A stretch of 24,569 bases of DNA from JAVBKP01 sp031553975 (GTDB lineage: Bacteria > Bacillota > Clostridia > Peptostreptococcales > Anaerovoracaceae): the NCBI GenBank assembly GCA_031553975.1, contig JAVBKP010000121.1:1-24569 (forward strand), read 5' to 3'. How positions within the stretch are numbered: the first letter of the stretch is position 1; every line of letters begins with the position of its first letter. This document shows positions 14,568 to 24,153 of this stretch, piece after piece. The notes below the pieces were generated by a model. That model was not told where the DNA came from, ran no database searches, and saw nothing but the letters and a program-made list of their open reading frames with translations. The position numbers and the translations under genes were made by a program.

Positions 14568-14862
14568 AAGAATCCAATATGCGATAGGTCTCTACAAGTC
14601 GTAATTCTTCAGCACTTAAGGTTCTGATGCTAGCACCCTTTATCGTGTTGCACCTGCAAAGTGAGGGAGGCGCCATCAAGAGATGGTCTAAAGTCACATT
14701 GAAATAGTCAGAGAGCCATATCAAGGTGGTGTAATCAGGCATTCTCACACCACTTTCATATTTTGTGATTGCCGATGAACTGACATGCATAGCATCTGCT
14801 AGTTCGTTAACTTTAATTTTCTGTGATTTGCGAAGCAAGCGTAGATTCTCTCCAAAACTCAT
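14512..14862 (-). CDS. XRE-family helix-turn-helix regulator
   Basis: A 116-residue regulator. Residues 4-62 form the Cro/C1-type HTH: FGENLRLLRKSQKIKVNELADAMHVSSSAITKYESG, then MPDYTTLIWLSDYFNVTLDHLL. The tail LSAEELRLVETYRILDSSRKELI is the kind of helix often seen after the HTH in clostridial XRE proteins and probably dimerises. AGGAGG 10 bases upstream supports the ATG at 14862. It is divergent from the aspartokinase gene, and the shared gap holds a 16-bp inverted repeat over the aspartokinase -35 box, which is the obvious candidate binding site. Its last 56 bases run antisense into the metallophosphoesterase gene. Confidence 0.88.
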   Translation of the reverse strand: MSFGENLRLLRKSQKIKVNELADAMHVSSSAITKYESGVRMPDYTTLIWLSDYFNVTLDHLLMAPPSLCRCNTIKGASIRTLSAEELRLVETYRILDSSRKELIQNTVVALASTSV

Positions 14863-14891
14863 GTAAATTTACCTCCTATTTTGTGTCTAAG

Positions 14892-14926
14892 TTTTGCCGT
14901 GCTTTTCATTGAAAAGTACGGCAAAA
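14892..14926. promoter_or_regulatory. 16-bp inverted repeat, putative operator over the aspartokinase -35 box
   Basis: TTTTGCCGTGCTTTTC (14892-14907) and GAAAAGTACGGCAAAA (14911-14926) are reverse complements apart from one G-T pair, around an ATT centre. The repeat covers the -35 box and most of the promoter spacer of the aspartokinase gene and lies 30 bases upstream of the XRE start. A dimeric repressor bound here would block the promoter. Confidence 0.7.
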
Positions 14927-14937
14927 AGGTATATAAT
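14909..14937 (+). promoter_or_regulatory. Sigma-A promoter of the aspartokinase/secA run
   Basis: TTGAAA (14909-14914), 17 bases, TATAAT (14932-14937). The predicted start near 14944 leaves a leader of only about 20 bases, too short for a lysine riboswitch. Confidence 0.82.
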
Positions 14938-14965
14938 TATTCTTTAGTGAAAAGAAAGGTTAACT

Positions 14966-16288
14966 ATGAACATAAAAGTAGCTAAATTTGGAGGCAGCTC
15001 TGTAGCGGATGCTGCTCAATTTAAAAAAGTCAAAAATATCGTTGAATCTGATCCAAGTAGACGCTACGTAGTAGTATCCGCACCAGGGAAAAGATATGGC
15101 GAAGACAATAAAATAACAGATCTATTATATTTAAGCAAAGCGCATCTAGAGCATAATGTGCCTTTTGACCAAGTATATCAAGTGATTTGCGACAGATACA
15201 TCAGCATCAAAAGAGACCTCAACCTTAGTACAAATATTGAGAAATATCTAGACGAAATAAAGGATAGGCTCTCTAAAGGCGCGACAAGCGATTATATTGC
15301 AAGCCGGGGAGAGTATATCAATGCCCTGCTGATGGCAGAATATTTAGGGTTTGATTTCATAGATACAGCAGGCGTTATTAAATTTGATAATAGAGGCAGA
15401 TTTTTGCAAGAAGAGACCAATGAGGCACTAGCAGAAGAGCTAACAAAGCATGAAAGGGCCGTGATACCTGGGTTTTATGGCACATTTCCAGATGGGAAAA
15501 TTAAGACTTTTTCGCGAGGTGGCTCTGATATAACAGGTTCAATCGTAGCCAGAGCTGCAAATGCAACAGTTTATGAGAATTGGACGGATGTATCAGGGTT
15601 TTTAATGGCAGACCCTCGGATCGTACCAAATGCTAAACCTATTAAACACATCACGTATAAGGAACTAAGAGAACTTTCGTATATGGGTGCGTCTGTTTTG
15701 CATGAAGATGCGGTCTTTCCTGTAAGGGCAGCAGATATTCCTATTAACATAAGAAATACCAACGAACCTGACAATCCAGGAACCACAATCGTGGGATATG
15801 CGCCTACATCAAGAGATTCTATTATTACAGGAATTGCTGGTAAACGGGGCTGTAGTATTATTGGTTTATACAAAAATATGATGAATTCAGACACTAGATT
15901 TATACAGCATATGCTTGCAATATTAGCGGATTATGATGTTATACCAGAACACATTCCATCAGGAATAGACACTATTTCTGTGGTGGTACCGACAAAACAA
16001 CTAGTAGGTAAACTAGACGACATTTTAGAGGAGTTCGAAAAAAAATTAGAACCAGATAATATTGAGGTCCTAGATGATGTGGCCCTTATCGCCACAGTAG
16101 GCTATGGTATGAATAAAAAACTAGGTGTTGCTGCAAGACTTTTTCGCGCGCTGACTGAGGCTAGGGTAAATGTGAGAACAATAAATCAGGGTTCTAGCGA
16201 AATCAACATTATAGTGGGTGTGAAGGACAAGGACTTTGAGCATGCTATTAGTGCAATATATAAAGAATTTGTCGATCAAAATGAATAA
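14966..16288 (+). CDS. Aspartate kinase
   Basis: Aspartokinase phosphorylates aspartate (EC 2.7.2.4), the first step toward lysine/diaminopimelate, threonine and methionine. The 440-residue protein has KVAKFGGSSVADA at residues 4-16, the Ser/Arg-rich SAPGKRYGEDNKITDLL, SRGEYINALLMAEYLG, FSRGGSDITGSIVA, and WTDVSGFLMADPRIV. After about residue 290 come two ACT-type regulatory segments, ending VRTINQGSSEINIIVGV. The length and the aspartate kinase-only layout fit the monofunctional class; which amino acid inhibits it cannot be told. GAAAGG lies 8 bases before the ATG. It has its own promoter with an operator-like repeat, and secA follows after 35 bases without a terminator, so they are probably co-transcribed. 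Confidence 0.94.
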   Translation: MNIKVAKFGGSSVADAAQFKKVKNIVESDPSRRYVVVSAPGKRYGEDNKITDLLYLSKAHLEHNVPFDQVYQVICDRYISIKRDLNLSTNIEKYLDEIKDRLSKGATSDYIASRGEYINALLMAEYLGFDFIDTAGVIKFDNRGRFLQEETNEALAEELTKHERAVIPGFYGTFPDGKIKTFSRGGSDITGSIVARAANATVYENWTDVSGFLMADPRIVPNAKPIKHITYKELRELSYMGASVLHEDAVFPVRAADIPINIRNTNEPDNPGTTIVGYAPTSRDSIITGIAGKRGCSIIGLYKNMMNSDTRFIQHMLAILADYDVIPEHIPSGIDTISVVVPTKQLVGKLDDILEEFEKKLEPDNIEVLDDVALIATVGYGMNKKLGVAARLFRALTEARVNVRTINQGSSEINIIVGVKDKDFEHAISAIYKEFVDQNE

Positions 16289-16323
16289 ATAGAAAAATAA
16301 ACATATGGGATAAGGAGAAAAGC

Positions 16324-19062
16324 ATGGGAATACTTGAAAAAATCTTTGGAGATTTAAATGAAAAAGAAGTGAAAAAAATTGAAAAGAGAGCAGAGGCTAT
16401 TGTGGCGCTAGAAGAGGATATGGCAAAGCTGTCTGACCATGAACTTCGTGGCATTACCGTAAAACTCAAAGAGCGTATTGCAGGGGGAGAATCGGTTGAT
16501 AATGTGCTAGTTGAAGCTTTTGCCGCCGCTAGAGAAGGCGCTTGGCGTAGTCTTGGAATGAAGCACTTCAAGGTACAATTAATTGGTGGCATCGCCCTTC
16601 ACGAAGGGCGTATTGCTGAAATGAAAACTGGTGAAGGTAAGACTTTGGTTGCTACTCTGCCAACATATTTGAATGCACTCACGGGAAAAGGGGTGCATGT
16701 TGTAACTGTCAACGACTACTTAGCAAAGCGTGATATGGAGTGGATGGGCAAATTTTATACATTTATGGGACTAACTGTCGGCTGCGTTATTCACGGAATC
16801 ACCACAGAAGAAAGAAGAGCATCCTATCAAGCAGACATTACCTATGGAACCAACAACGAGTTTGGGTTTGACTACCTCCGCGACAATATGGTGACATACA
16901 AAGAAGAGCTGGTGCAAAGACCTCTTAACTTTGCCATTGTGGACGAGGTGGACAGTATTCTTGTGGATGAAGCCCGGACCCCTTTGATCATATCTGGTGC
17001 AGGCGAAAAATCAACGGATCTATATAGCCAAGCCGATAGTTTTGTTAAAAAAATGCGAAGAGAAGAAGACTTTGTTGTTGATGAAAAAGAAAAGGGCATA
17101 TCACTCACAGATGAAGGTATTGCAAAATGTGAGCGGCATTTTGATGTAGAGAACTTTGCAGATCCAGAAAATATGGAGCTAAACCACCATGTGATGCAGG
17201 CTTTGCGTGCCCACAATATTATGAAATTAGATGTTGATTACATTGTAAAAGACGGTGAAATTGTCATTGTAGACGAATTCACAGGACGCCTTATGTTTGG
17301 GCGCAGATATAGCGACGGGCTTCACCAAGCCATTGAGGCCAAAGAAGGTATGAAGGTTCGCAGAGAATCTAAGACTTTAGCCACAATTACCCTACAGAAC
17401 TATTTCCGTATGTATAATAAACTTGCAGGAATGACGGGTACTGCCAAGACGGAGGAAGAAGAGTTCCGCGAGATTTACAATATGGACGTAGTGATTATTC
17501 CTACCAATAGACCAATCGCTAGACAGGACTTGCCAGATTCTATCTATGCCAAGACCAACTTTAAATTCAAGGCAATCGTAGATAAAATAGCAGAGCGCCA
17601 CGAAACAGGACAACCTGTGCTAGTAGGTACTATTTCTATTGAAAACTCAGAGCTAATCAGCTCTTTACTTAAAAAGCGAGGCGTTAAACACAATGTCTTA
17701 AACGCAAAGCATCACGAAAAAGAGGCAGAGATTGTAGCGGAAGCAGGTAGATTAGGAGCTGTTACTATTGCCACCAATATGGCAGGTCGTGGTACAGATA
17801 TTATCCTTGGTGGTAATCCAGAGTTTGAAGCCAAAAAAGAGATGAAAAAGAAAAGCTATGACGACCATACCATTTCATATGCATCAAGCCTTATTCCCTT
17901 AGATGACCCAGAGCTAATTGCGGCGAGAGAGATTTACAAAGAGCTATATGACAAATTCGTATCAGAAAGATCAGAGGAGCAAGCCAAGGTAAAAGAGATT
18001 GGTGGGCTTCACATCATTGGTACGGAGCGCCATGAATCAAGACGTATTGACAACCAGCTTCGTGGACGTGCAGGGCGTCAAGGGGATCCAGGTTCGTCCC
18101 AGTTCTTTATTTCCCTAGAAGACGAATTAATGCGTCTATTTGGAGGGGAGAGAATCCAGAGTATTGCCGAAAGATTAGGGATGAGTGAAGGGGAGCCGTT
18201 AGAAGCCAATATCCTTAGCAAGTCCATAGAAAACGCCCAAAAGAAAGTGGAGGGGCGAAACTTCTCCATTCGAAAATACGTACTTCAATACGATAATGTA
18301 ATGAACAAGCAAAGAGAAGTAATGTATGGTGAGCGAAAACGTGTAATAGATGGTGAAGATGTGAAAGAGCACATCATGACCATGTTGTATGACCTACTAG
18401 ACGAGCAGATTGCCAATGCCACCGCTGGAGCGAAATACCCTGAAGAGTGGGATTTTGACCTACTCAATAGAGGACTAAAGAGAATTGGTGATGTACCAAA
18501 AATAGAATATACAGACGAAGAAATCAGACGTATGGATATAGCAACCCTTCGAGAAGAAGTGGTGAAAAGCTTTGATGACCTTTATGCCCACAAGGAAGAA
18601 GAAATTGGCGCAGAGCAAATGCGTGAATTAGAGCGTATGATTATGATTCGTGTGGTGGACAACAAGTGGATGGATCATATTGACGCCATGGATCAGTTAA
18701 AACAAGGTATTGGACTTCGTGCCGTAGGTCAACAAGATCCTGCAAGAGCATATCAAAATGAAGGATTCGATATGTTTGAGCTGATGATTAGCAGCATCAA
18801 AGAAGAGACTGTTATGTTCTGCTTCCATGTGACAGTGCAGACGGACACCCAGAGGAAAAAGATTTTCACAGGCGGTGAAGAGCATAAAGCAGACTTTGAT
18901 GGTGGTATGGATCCAGATATACCAGAATCTACACCAATACCTCCTAGAGAGCAAAAACAGGTGCCAATTGTAAAAGGCGAAACTATTGGTCGCAATGATC
19001 CGTGCCCATGCGGAAGCGGCAAAAAATACAAAAAATGTCATGGTGCAGAGGAGCAGGAATAA
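16324..19062 (+). CDS. secA: Preprotein translocase ATPase SecA
   Basis: SecA drives protein export through SecYEG by ATP hydrolysis at the membrane. The 912-residue protein is full length. Walker A is MKTGEGKT (residues 100-107), then VNDYLAKRD, TYGTNNEFGFDYLRDN, and the DEAD-like DEVDSILVDEARTPLI at about 206-221. NBD2 shows MTGTAKTE, ATNMAGRGTDI and the motif VI QLRGRAGRQGDPG. The C-terminal tail ends in the zinc-binding SEC-C motif NDPCPCGSGKKYKKCHG, the SecB- or membrane-contacting region. The start has AAGGAG at 8 bases. The next gene, prfB, begins 2 bases after its stop, the common secA-prfB order in Firmicutes. Confidence 0.97.
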   Translation: MGILEKIFGDLNEKEVKKIEKRAEAIVALEEDMAKLSDHELRGITVKLKERIAGGESVDNVLVEAFAAAREGAWRSLGMKHFKVQLIGGIALHEGRIAEMKTGEGKTLVATLPTYLNALTGKGVHVVTVNDYLAKRDMEWMGKFYTFMGLTVGCVIHGITTEERRASYQADITYGTNNEFGFDYLRDNMVTYKEELVQRPLNFAIVDEVDSILVDEARTPLIISGAGEKSTDLYSQADSFVKKMRREEDFVVDEKEKGISLTDEGIAKCERHFDVENFADPENMELNHHVMQALRAHNIMKLDVDYIVKDGEIVIVDEFTGRLMFGRRYSDGLHQAIEAKEGMKVRRESKTLATITLQNYFRMYNKLAGMTGTAKTEEEEFREIYNMDVVIIPTNRPIARQDLPDSIYAKTNFKFKAIVDKIAERHETGQPVLVGTISIENSELISSLLKKRGVKHNVLNAKHHEKEAEIVAEAGRLGAVTIATNMAGRGTDIILGGNPEFEAKKEMKKKSYDDHTISYASSLIPLDDPELIAAREIYKELYDKFVSERSEEQAKVKEIGGLHIIGTERHESRRIDNQLRGRAGRQGDPGSSQFFISLEDELMRLFGGERIQSIAERLGMSEGEPLEANILSKSIENAQKKVEGRNFSIRKYVLQYDNVMNKQREVMYGERKRVIDGEDVKEHIMTMLYDLLDEQIANATAGAKYPEEWDFDLLNRGLKRIGDVPKIEYTDEEIRRMDIATLREEVVKSFDDLYAHKEEEIGAEQMRELERMIMIRVVDNKWMDHIDAMDQLKQGIGLRAVGQQDPARAYQNEGFDMFELMISSIKEETVMFCFHVTVQTDTQRKKIFTGGEEHKADFDGGMDPDIPESTPIPPREQKQVPIVKGETIGRNDPCPCGSGKKYKKCHGAEEQE

Positions 19063-19064
19063 GA

Positions 19065-20181
19065 ATGATTCAATTAGAACAGATAAAGTATGATATGAAA
19101 CCAGTGGAAGAAGCTATAAGAGAGCTAGGAGGCTCTCTTTGACATACCTGATGCAAAAGAAAAACTAGCCAAACTAGAGGTAGAGAGCCAAGAAGAGAAT
19201 TTTTGGAACGACCATGAAAGGGCTCAAAAACTCCTACAAGAAAAAAAGAGGATTGAATACAAAGTTAAAAAATATGAAGCGCTACGTCAAGAGCAAGAAG
19301 ATACAATGACCCTAATTGGACTTGCACTAGAAGAAGAAGCAGAGGATATGATAGCAGAGATAGAGGAAACTTTTTACAAGCTAAAAACCGATGTAGAGGC
19401 TATGCGTATAGAGGTACTCCTCAGCGGAGATTATGACAGCAACAATGCCATAATCTCCATTCACTCTGGTTCAGGCGGATTGGACGCTCAAGACTGGGCA
19501 GAAATGCTCATGCGCATGTACCTAAGATGGGCAGAGCGCAAAGGGTTTAAGGTCCGTACATTGGATTTGCAGGATGACAAGGAGGGGGGCATCAAAAGTG
19601 CCACCTTCTCTATAGAAGGCGAGAATGCCTATGGCTATTTGAAAAATGAACGGGGCGTTCACCGGATTGTCAGAATATCGCCTTTTGATTCTTCTGGAAG
19701 AAGGCATACGGCTTTTTCTTCTCTTGATGTAATGCCAGAGATTGATGATAGCGTTCAGATTGACATTAACCCAGATGATTTGCGCGTAGATACATACAGA
19801 TCTAGCGGTGCAGGCGGTCAGCATGTTAACAAGACAGACTCTGCCATTCGTATCACGCATTTACCTACCAATATTGTGGTGACCTGCCAGAATGAGCGTT
19901 CTCAACATCAAAATAGGGATGTGGCTATGAAGGTGCTTAGAGCTAAACTGATAGAACTAAAAGAGCGGGAACATAAAGAAAAAGTAGATGAGCTAAAAGG
20001 CGACTATAGTCAGATCACTTGGGGAAGCCAGATTCGTTCCTATGTATTCCACCCCTACAATCTCGTGAAAGACCATCGTACAAACGCGGAGATGGGAAAT
20101 GTACAGGCCGTAATGGATGGTGACATAGATCATTTTATCAATGAAAAATTAAAGCAGGGGGTCACAGCCAATGACAATTAA
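19065..20181 (+). CDS. prfB: Peptide chain release factor 2 (programmed +1 frameshift)
   Basis: RF2 ends translation at UGA and UAA. Frame one runs from the ATG at 19065 for 25 codons and meets TGA at 19140-19142. The site reads AGGAGG (19127-19132), CTCT, CTT, TGA, C: the classical RF2 recoding signal. A +1 slip on CTT resumes with GAC at 19141 and continues to 20181, giving 371 residues. The stop-codon recognition motif SPF is at residues 205-207 and the catalytic GGQ at 250-252, the same numbers as in E. coli when counted through the shift. Low RF2 lets the ribosome pause and shift, so the gene controls itself. A call that begins at the internal ATG at 19306 would lose about 80 residues of domain 1. 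Confidence 0.96.
19127..19143 (+). promoter_or_regulatory. RF2 programmed frameshift site
   Basis: An internal Shine-Dalgarno-like AGGAGG (19127-19132) lies four bases before CTT TGA C (19137-19143). Base pairing with 16S rRNA and the slow UGA stop favour a +1 slip on the Leu codon. Confidence 0.95.
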
Positions 20182-20815
20182 GGCAGTAATGTTTGATTTA
20201 GACGGAACACTTCTTGACACCAACGAGTTGATCATTCAGTCTTGGATGAATGCATATAAGATATTAAAGGGCACAGAGTGGAATAGAGAAGAGATTATAG
20301 CAACCTTTGGCGAGCCGCTGATGTACACATTGGCCAATATATTTCCAGAAATAGACACAGACAGAGCAGCAGAGGTGTATAGAACATGGCAGGGAGATCA
20401 TTTTGACGATTATATACAACTTTTCCCTGGTGTAGTAGAACTGTTAGAAGCCCTAAAATCCAAGGGATATATATTAGGCGTAGTGACGTCCAGACTTAGG
20501 CAGTCTTCCGAAAGAGGCCTAAACAAATTTGGAATAATGAAATATTTTGACTGCCTAGTTGCCGCTGATGATGGGACAAAGCACAAGCCAGATCCAGAGC
20601 CACTGCTGTTGGCACTTGATAAAGTTGGTGTGGAGCCGAAAGAGGCTATTATGATTGGCGACAGCATATTTGATATTGGATGCGCCAAGAATGCACAGGT
20701 TGAGTCTATATTTGTGGCATGGTCCGTGGCGCAGCCTGTGTTTAATGAAAAGACAAAACCAGGATTTATTGTACATAAAACAGAAGAGATAGTGGGAATC
20801 ATAGAGCAATGCTAA
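20171..20815 (+). CDS. HAD-family phosphatase (phosphoglycolate phosphatase/PpaX-like)
   Basis: A 214-residue HAD hydrolase of subfamily IA. Motif I is DLDGTLLD with nucleophile D9 and D11, motif II is the VTSR segment near residue 104, motif III Lys lies in KHKPDPEPL, and motif IV is GDSIFDIGCAKNA. The helical cap sits between motifs I and II. The sequence resembles PpaX (pyrophosphatase) and Gph (phosphoglycolate phosphatase), which cannot be told apart from sequence alone. AGGGGG lies about 8 bases before the ATG, inside the end of prfB; the genes overlap by 11 bases, and the next gene overlaps this one by 7, so prfB, this gene and addB are almost certainly translated from one message. Confidence 0.88.
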   Translation: MTIKAVMFDLDGTLLDTNELIIQSWMNAYKILKGTEWNREEIIATFGEPLMYTLANIFPEIDTDRAAEVYRTWQGDHFDDYIQLFPGVVELLEALKSKGYILGVVTSRLRQSSERGLNKFGIMKYFDCLVAADDGTKHKPDPEPLLLALDKVGVEPKEAIMIGDSIFDIGCAKNAQVESIFVAWSVAQPVFNEKTKPGFIVHKTEEIVGIIEQC

Positions 20816-23800
20816 ATCTTTATTATAGTAGAGCAGATAAACAGCTAAACTGGAAAGACATGCTTGGCGTTGGTAGAACCATTGTGGTAGTGCCAGACCA
20901 GGCTACATTGCAAACAGAAAGAGATATTCTTGAAAGCCTCGGCGTGCCGGGGCTTATTGACATTGAGGCTATAAGCTTTTCAAGACTAGGGCACCGTATA
21001 CTAACAGAGTGTGGCGGTGTGACTAAAAAATACGTAGACGAGCGGGGCCGTCATATGCTACTGGCTAAGATCATAGCAGAGCATAAAGAAGAGCTGAAGA
21101 TATTTGGTAGGGCGGCTGGAAAACAGGCTTTTGTAGGCATGGTAGCGAAGCTGATCGGAGAGCTAAAGCAGTTTAACACCACGCCAACAGAACTTGCCTC
21201 TTTTGCACAAGATGAGAATAGTATTTTGGCAAGAAAGTTATCAGACCTTAGCATGATTTTTGGTCACTATGAAGATGAAATCAAAGGCAAGTATATAGAT
21301 ACAGAAGATGAAATTACTTTATACACTAGCAAAATAAACCAGGCAGAAATTATTAAAAATAGTGAAATTTGGATACACGGATTTGATTACTATACGCCTA
21401 AGACCTTGGGGATTATAGAAGAACTAGTCAAACGGGCACCCAATGTGAACATTACGTTATCCTTAAACCATGAGGTAGGCAGCTCCCATGACCAGGATTT
21501 ATTTGCTGTAGGTGAAAAGGCCGCCTATAGGCTTGAACAGTTAGCGGCAGAAAATGGTATTAAAGCCAAGAGAATAGCCATAGAAACTGTCCGAACTATG
21601 CCAGAGGATTTGTCCCATCTGGAAAAACAGTTATATGCCTACCCAAGCATTCAATACGAAAAACCTTCTGAGAACGTTCAGATTATAGAATGTAGCAATT
21701 ACTATACAGAGGCGGAAACCGTGGCAGCAAAAGTAATATCCCTAGTGAGAGATGAGGGATTGAGATTTAAGGATATTGCGGTTATTTGTAATGACATGGA
21801 CATCAGGGGAAGTATACTGAAAAGAGTTTTCGGTAAACATGGCATATCGTTTTTTATGGATGAAAAAAGAAATATAATGCACAACCGATTCACTGGATTT
21901 GTGGTGGCTTTGCTAGGGGTTATCAACAGAGGATATCGCTATGAAGAAGTGTTTCAATTGCTAAAAACAGAAATAGTAGAGGGCATAGATAGTGAAACTG
22001 GAGAATTATCGCCAATCAACGATGAACGATTAGAAGATTTGGAGAATTACGCATTAGCGCATAAAATCGCCAGAGGCAAATGGAAAAAACCTTTCATATA
22101 TGGCGGCAAGGACAGATATGGGAATATCAGTGAAGAGGCACAAGCAACACTAGCGGGGATTAACAATACAAGAGAAATATTTATGTCATTCATGCAGGAA
22201 TTCGAGAATGCTATAAAGCCTTGCGATTCTGTACGTAAAAAAAGCACAGCCTTATATTATTTTTTGCGGGATTATGTGAGAATGCCTCACAAAATAGAAA
22301 CGCTGGTCGAAGAGCTCAAAGAGAGACAACAATACGAGTATGCCCTAGAGATGGCCCAAGTATGGAATGTGATTGTGGGAACCCTAGGTCAAGCGGTGGA
22401 ACTGGTAGGCGATATGGATGTGGACCTCGAGGTCTATACAGAAATGTTAATTACTGGGTTTGAGGCTGTAGAGATAGGAATTATTCCATCTACAATGGAC
22501 CAAGTGATTGTAGGGACACTTCAGCGTACAAGGACAGGGAATATAAAAGCATTAATTGTGACAGGAGCCAATGATGGGGTCATACCAAGCGGGTCTAGCG
22601 ATTCAGACCTCCTCCACGAACACGAAAAACGGGTGTTACTAGGTGAGAAGGAAGATTTGCTAAAGCTAGACAAACTACGCGCAGAAGAGGAGCAACTGGC
22701 CATATATCGCATGTTCACAGCCCCAAGTGAGAAATTGATATTGACATATTCCGTATCTGATATTGACGGCAGGGAAGCGAGACCATCCATATTGGTAGGG
22801 CGGCTAAGGACGCTACTGCCAAAGATTCAAGTGGAAAAAGACATTGTCAGTAGCGGCGATGATATGGAGCTACTAATAACAGGACAAGGCTCCATATCCT
22901 ATGTGGTGGATAGGCTTCGGTCAGCTTTGGACGGACACCACCTTAGCCCATCTATGGCACTGGCCTACAACTGGATCAATAGTCAATCGCAGATTGGCGG
23001 TGCTAAAACGTCAACAATCAAAGAAGGCCTGTTTTATGATAATGAAGCTGGCAAACTGGCAAAAGAACAAGTCAATGCCCTGTATTCTTTTACTTTTAGC
23101 CCCTCTCAGCTTGAGAGTTTCTCAAGGTGTGCTTTCGCCCACCTGATGCGATACGGGGTGAAACCACAAGAAAGACGGGTATTTGAAATCGCATCACCTG
23201 AGTTAGGGGAAATATTTCACGATGCACTATTGCGGTTTTCGCAAGAGAGCAATGACAAAGACCTCTGGGAAGAGATGACGGACGAAAGCATAACCACTGC
23301 TAAGATTCATCAAATCGTAGATGATATCATTCAAGACTACAAAGAAGGAATACTCAGTGAGGGGTTAGGTGATGCATATAGGGTAGAAAGAATAAAACGG
23401 GTCTGTGCCAAGACCGCAAGGGCTGTGGCGGTGCAAGTCAGCCGAGGCATCGAGAGCTTTAACCAGTTTTATTTTGAAGCCATGTTCGGAAAATCGGGGA
23501 TTTTTCCGGGAATAGACGTTCCGCTAGAGGATGGGAGAGTGGCATCTATAGAAGGCCGAATAGACAGAATAGACGTGTTTAATCGAGAGGGACAGTCATT
23601 TGTTAAGATTATTGATTATAAATCTGGTAGCGAGTCTTTTGATATAGAAGAAGCCAAAATCGGCTGGAAACTGCAATTAATGTTATATTTGCAGGCCGCC
23701 ATGAAGGGTGTTGCTAGTAAAAAACCAAATCAAGAAGTGTTGCCCGCAGGAGTGTTTTACTTTGGGGTAGGGGATCCTACCGTTAGCATTGCTGAGAGAG

Positions 23801-24153
23801 AAAAAATGCAGGCAGAGATTCAAAAAAGCTTTAAGATGGACGGCGTGATTTTACATGATGACGATGTGATTCTGGCCATGGATCCCAAGATAGAAAGGTA
23901 TTCCGATATTATTCCTGTAGTGGTATCCAAGAATAAGGATGGGTTTGAAGGCACTTCAAAGAGCAAAAAACAATTATTGGCAAAGGAAGAATTCGATCAG
24001 CTCATGGACACCATGGAGCAATTGACAGAGGGGCTTTGCAAATCTGTTGCAGAGGGGCAAATCAGCATAAATCCAAAGAAAGTCCACCACAATAAAAGTG
24101 CTTGCACATATTGCCAATATAAGTTTATCTGTGGTATAATATGCATTAACTAA
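20809..24153 (+). CDS. addB: AddB-type helicase-exonuclease subunit (PD-(D/E)XK nuclease)
   Basis: With AddA, AddB processes double-strand DNA ends for RecA-dependent repair. The 1114-residue protein keeps VVVPDQATLQTE (helicase motif Ia-like, residues 26-37), ATAN-like VTGANDGVIPSGSSDSD near 585, and the C-terminal nuclease: FSPSQLESFSRCAF, GEIFHDALLRF near 803, EGRIDRID (915-922) and IDYKSGS (D936, K938). Cysteines C774, C1099, C1102 and C1108 match the four ligands of the AddB iron-sulfur cluster. Unusually, the N-terminal GxxGxGKT Walker A of AddB is absent: the first 25 residues read MLNLYYSRADKQLNW and on, and extending upstream does not supply it. No addA follows directly. The start overlaps the HAD gene by 7 bases, with only a weak ribosome site, implying coupling. 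Confidence 0.88.
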   Translation: MLNLYYSRADKQLNWKDMLGVGRTIVVVPDQATLQTERDILESLGVPGLIDIEAISFSRLGHRILTECGGVTKKYVDERGRHMLLAKIIAEHKEELKIFGRAAGKQAFVGMVAKLIGELKQFNTTPTELASFAQDENSILARKLSDLSMIFGHYEDEIKGKYIDTEDEITLYTSKINQAEIIKNSEIWIHGFDYYTPKTLGIIEELVKRAPNVNITLSLNHEVGSSHDQDLFAVGEKAAYRLEQLAAENGIKAKRIAIETVRTMPEDLSHLEKQLYAYPSIQYEKPSENVQIIECSNYYTEAETVAAKVISLVRDEGLRFKDIAVICNDMDIRGSILKRVFGKHGISFFMDEKRNIMHNRFTGFVVALLGVINRGYRYEEVFQLLKTEIVEGIDSETGELSPINDERLEDLENYALAHKIARGKWKKPFIYGGKDRYGNISEEAQATLAGINNTREIFMSFMQEFENAIKPCDSVRKKSTALYYFLRDYVRMPHKIETLVEELKERQQYEYALEMAQVWNVIVGTLGQAVELVGDMDVDLEVYTEMLITGFEAVEIGIIPSTMDQVIVGTLQRTRTGNIKALIVTGANDGVIPSGSSDSDLLHEHEKRVLLGEKEDLLKLDKLRAEEEQLAIYRMFTAPSEKLILTYSVSDIDGREARPSILVGRLRTLLPKIQVEKDIVSSGDDMELLITGQGSISYVVDRLRSALDGHHLSPSMALAYNWINSQSQIGGAKTSTIKEGLFYDNEAGKLAKEQVNALYSFTFSPSQLESFSRCAFAHLMRYGVKPQERRVFEIASPELGEIFHDALLRFSQESNDKDLWEEMTDESITTAKIHQIVDDIIQDYKEGILSEGLGDAYRVERIKRVCAKTARAVAVQVSRGIESFNQFYFEAMFGKSGIFPGIDVPLEDGRVASIEGRIDRIDVFNREGQSFVKIIDYKSGSESFDIEEAKIGWKLQLMLYLQAAMKGVASKKPNQEVLPAGVFYFGVGDPTVSIAEREKMQAEIQKSFKMDGVILHDDDVILAMDPKIERYSDIIPVVVSKNKDGFEGTSKSKKQLLAKEEFDQLMDTMEQLTEGLCKSVAEGQISINPKKVHHNKSACTYCQYKFICGIICIN

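Noticed and set aside
14892..14926. Intrinsic terminator between the XRE and aspartokinase genes
   Set aside because: The only T-runs are inside the stem, and the -35 box lies in the centre of the repeat, so an operator fits better.
16248..18467. Several antisense frames of 60-114 codons opposite aspartokinase and secA
   Set aside because: They are shadows of strongly conserved genes, with low-complexity Ser-rich translations and no ribosome sites.
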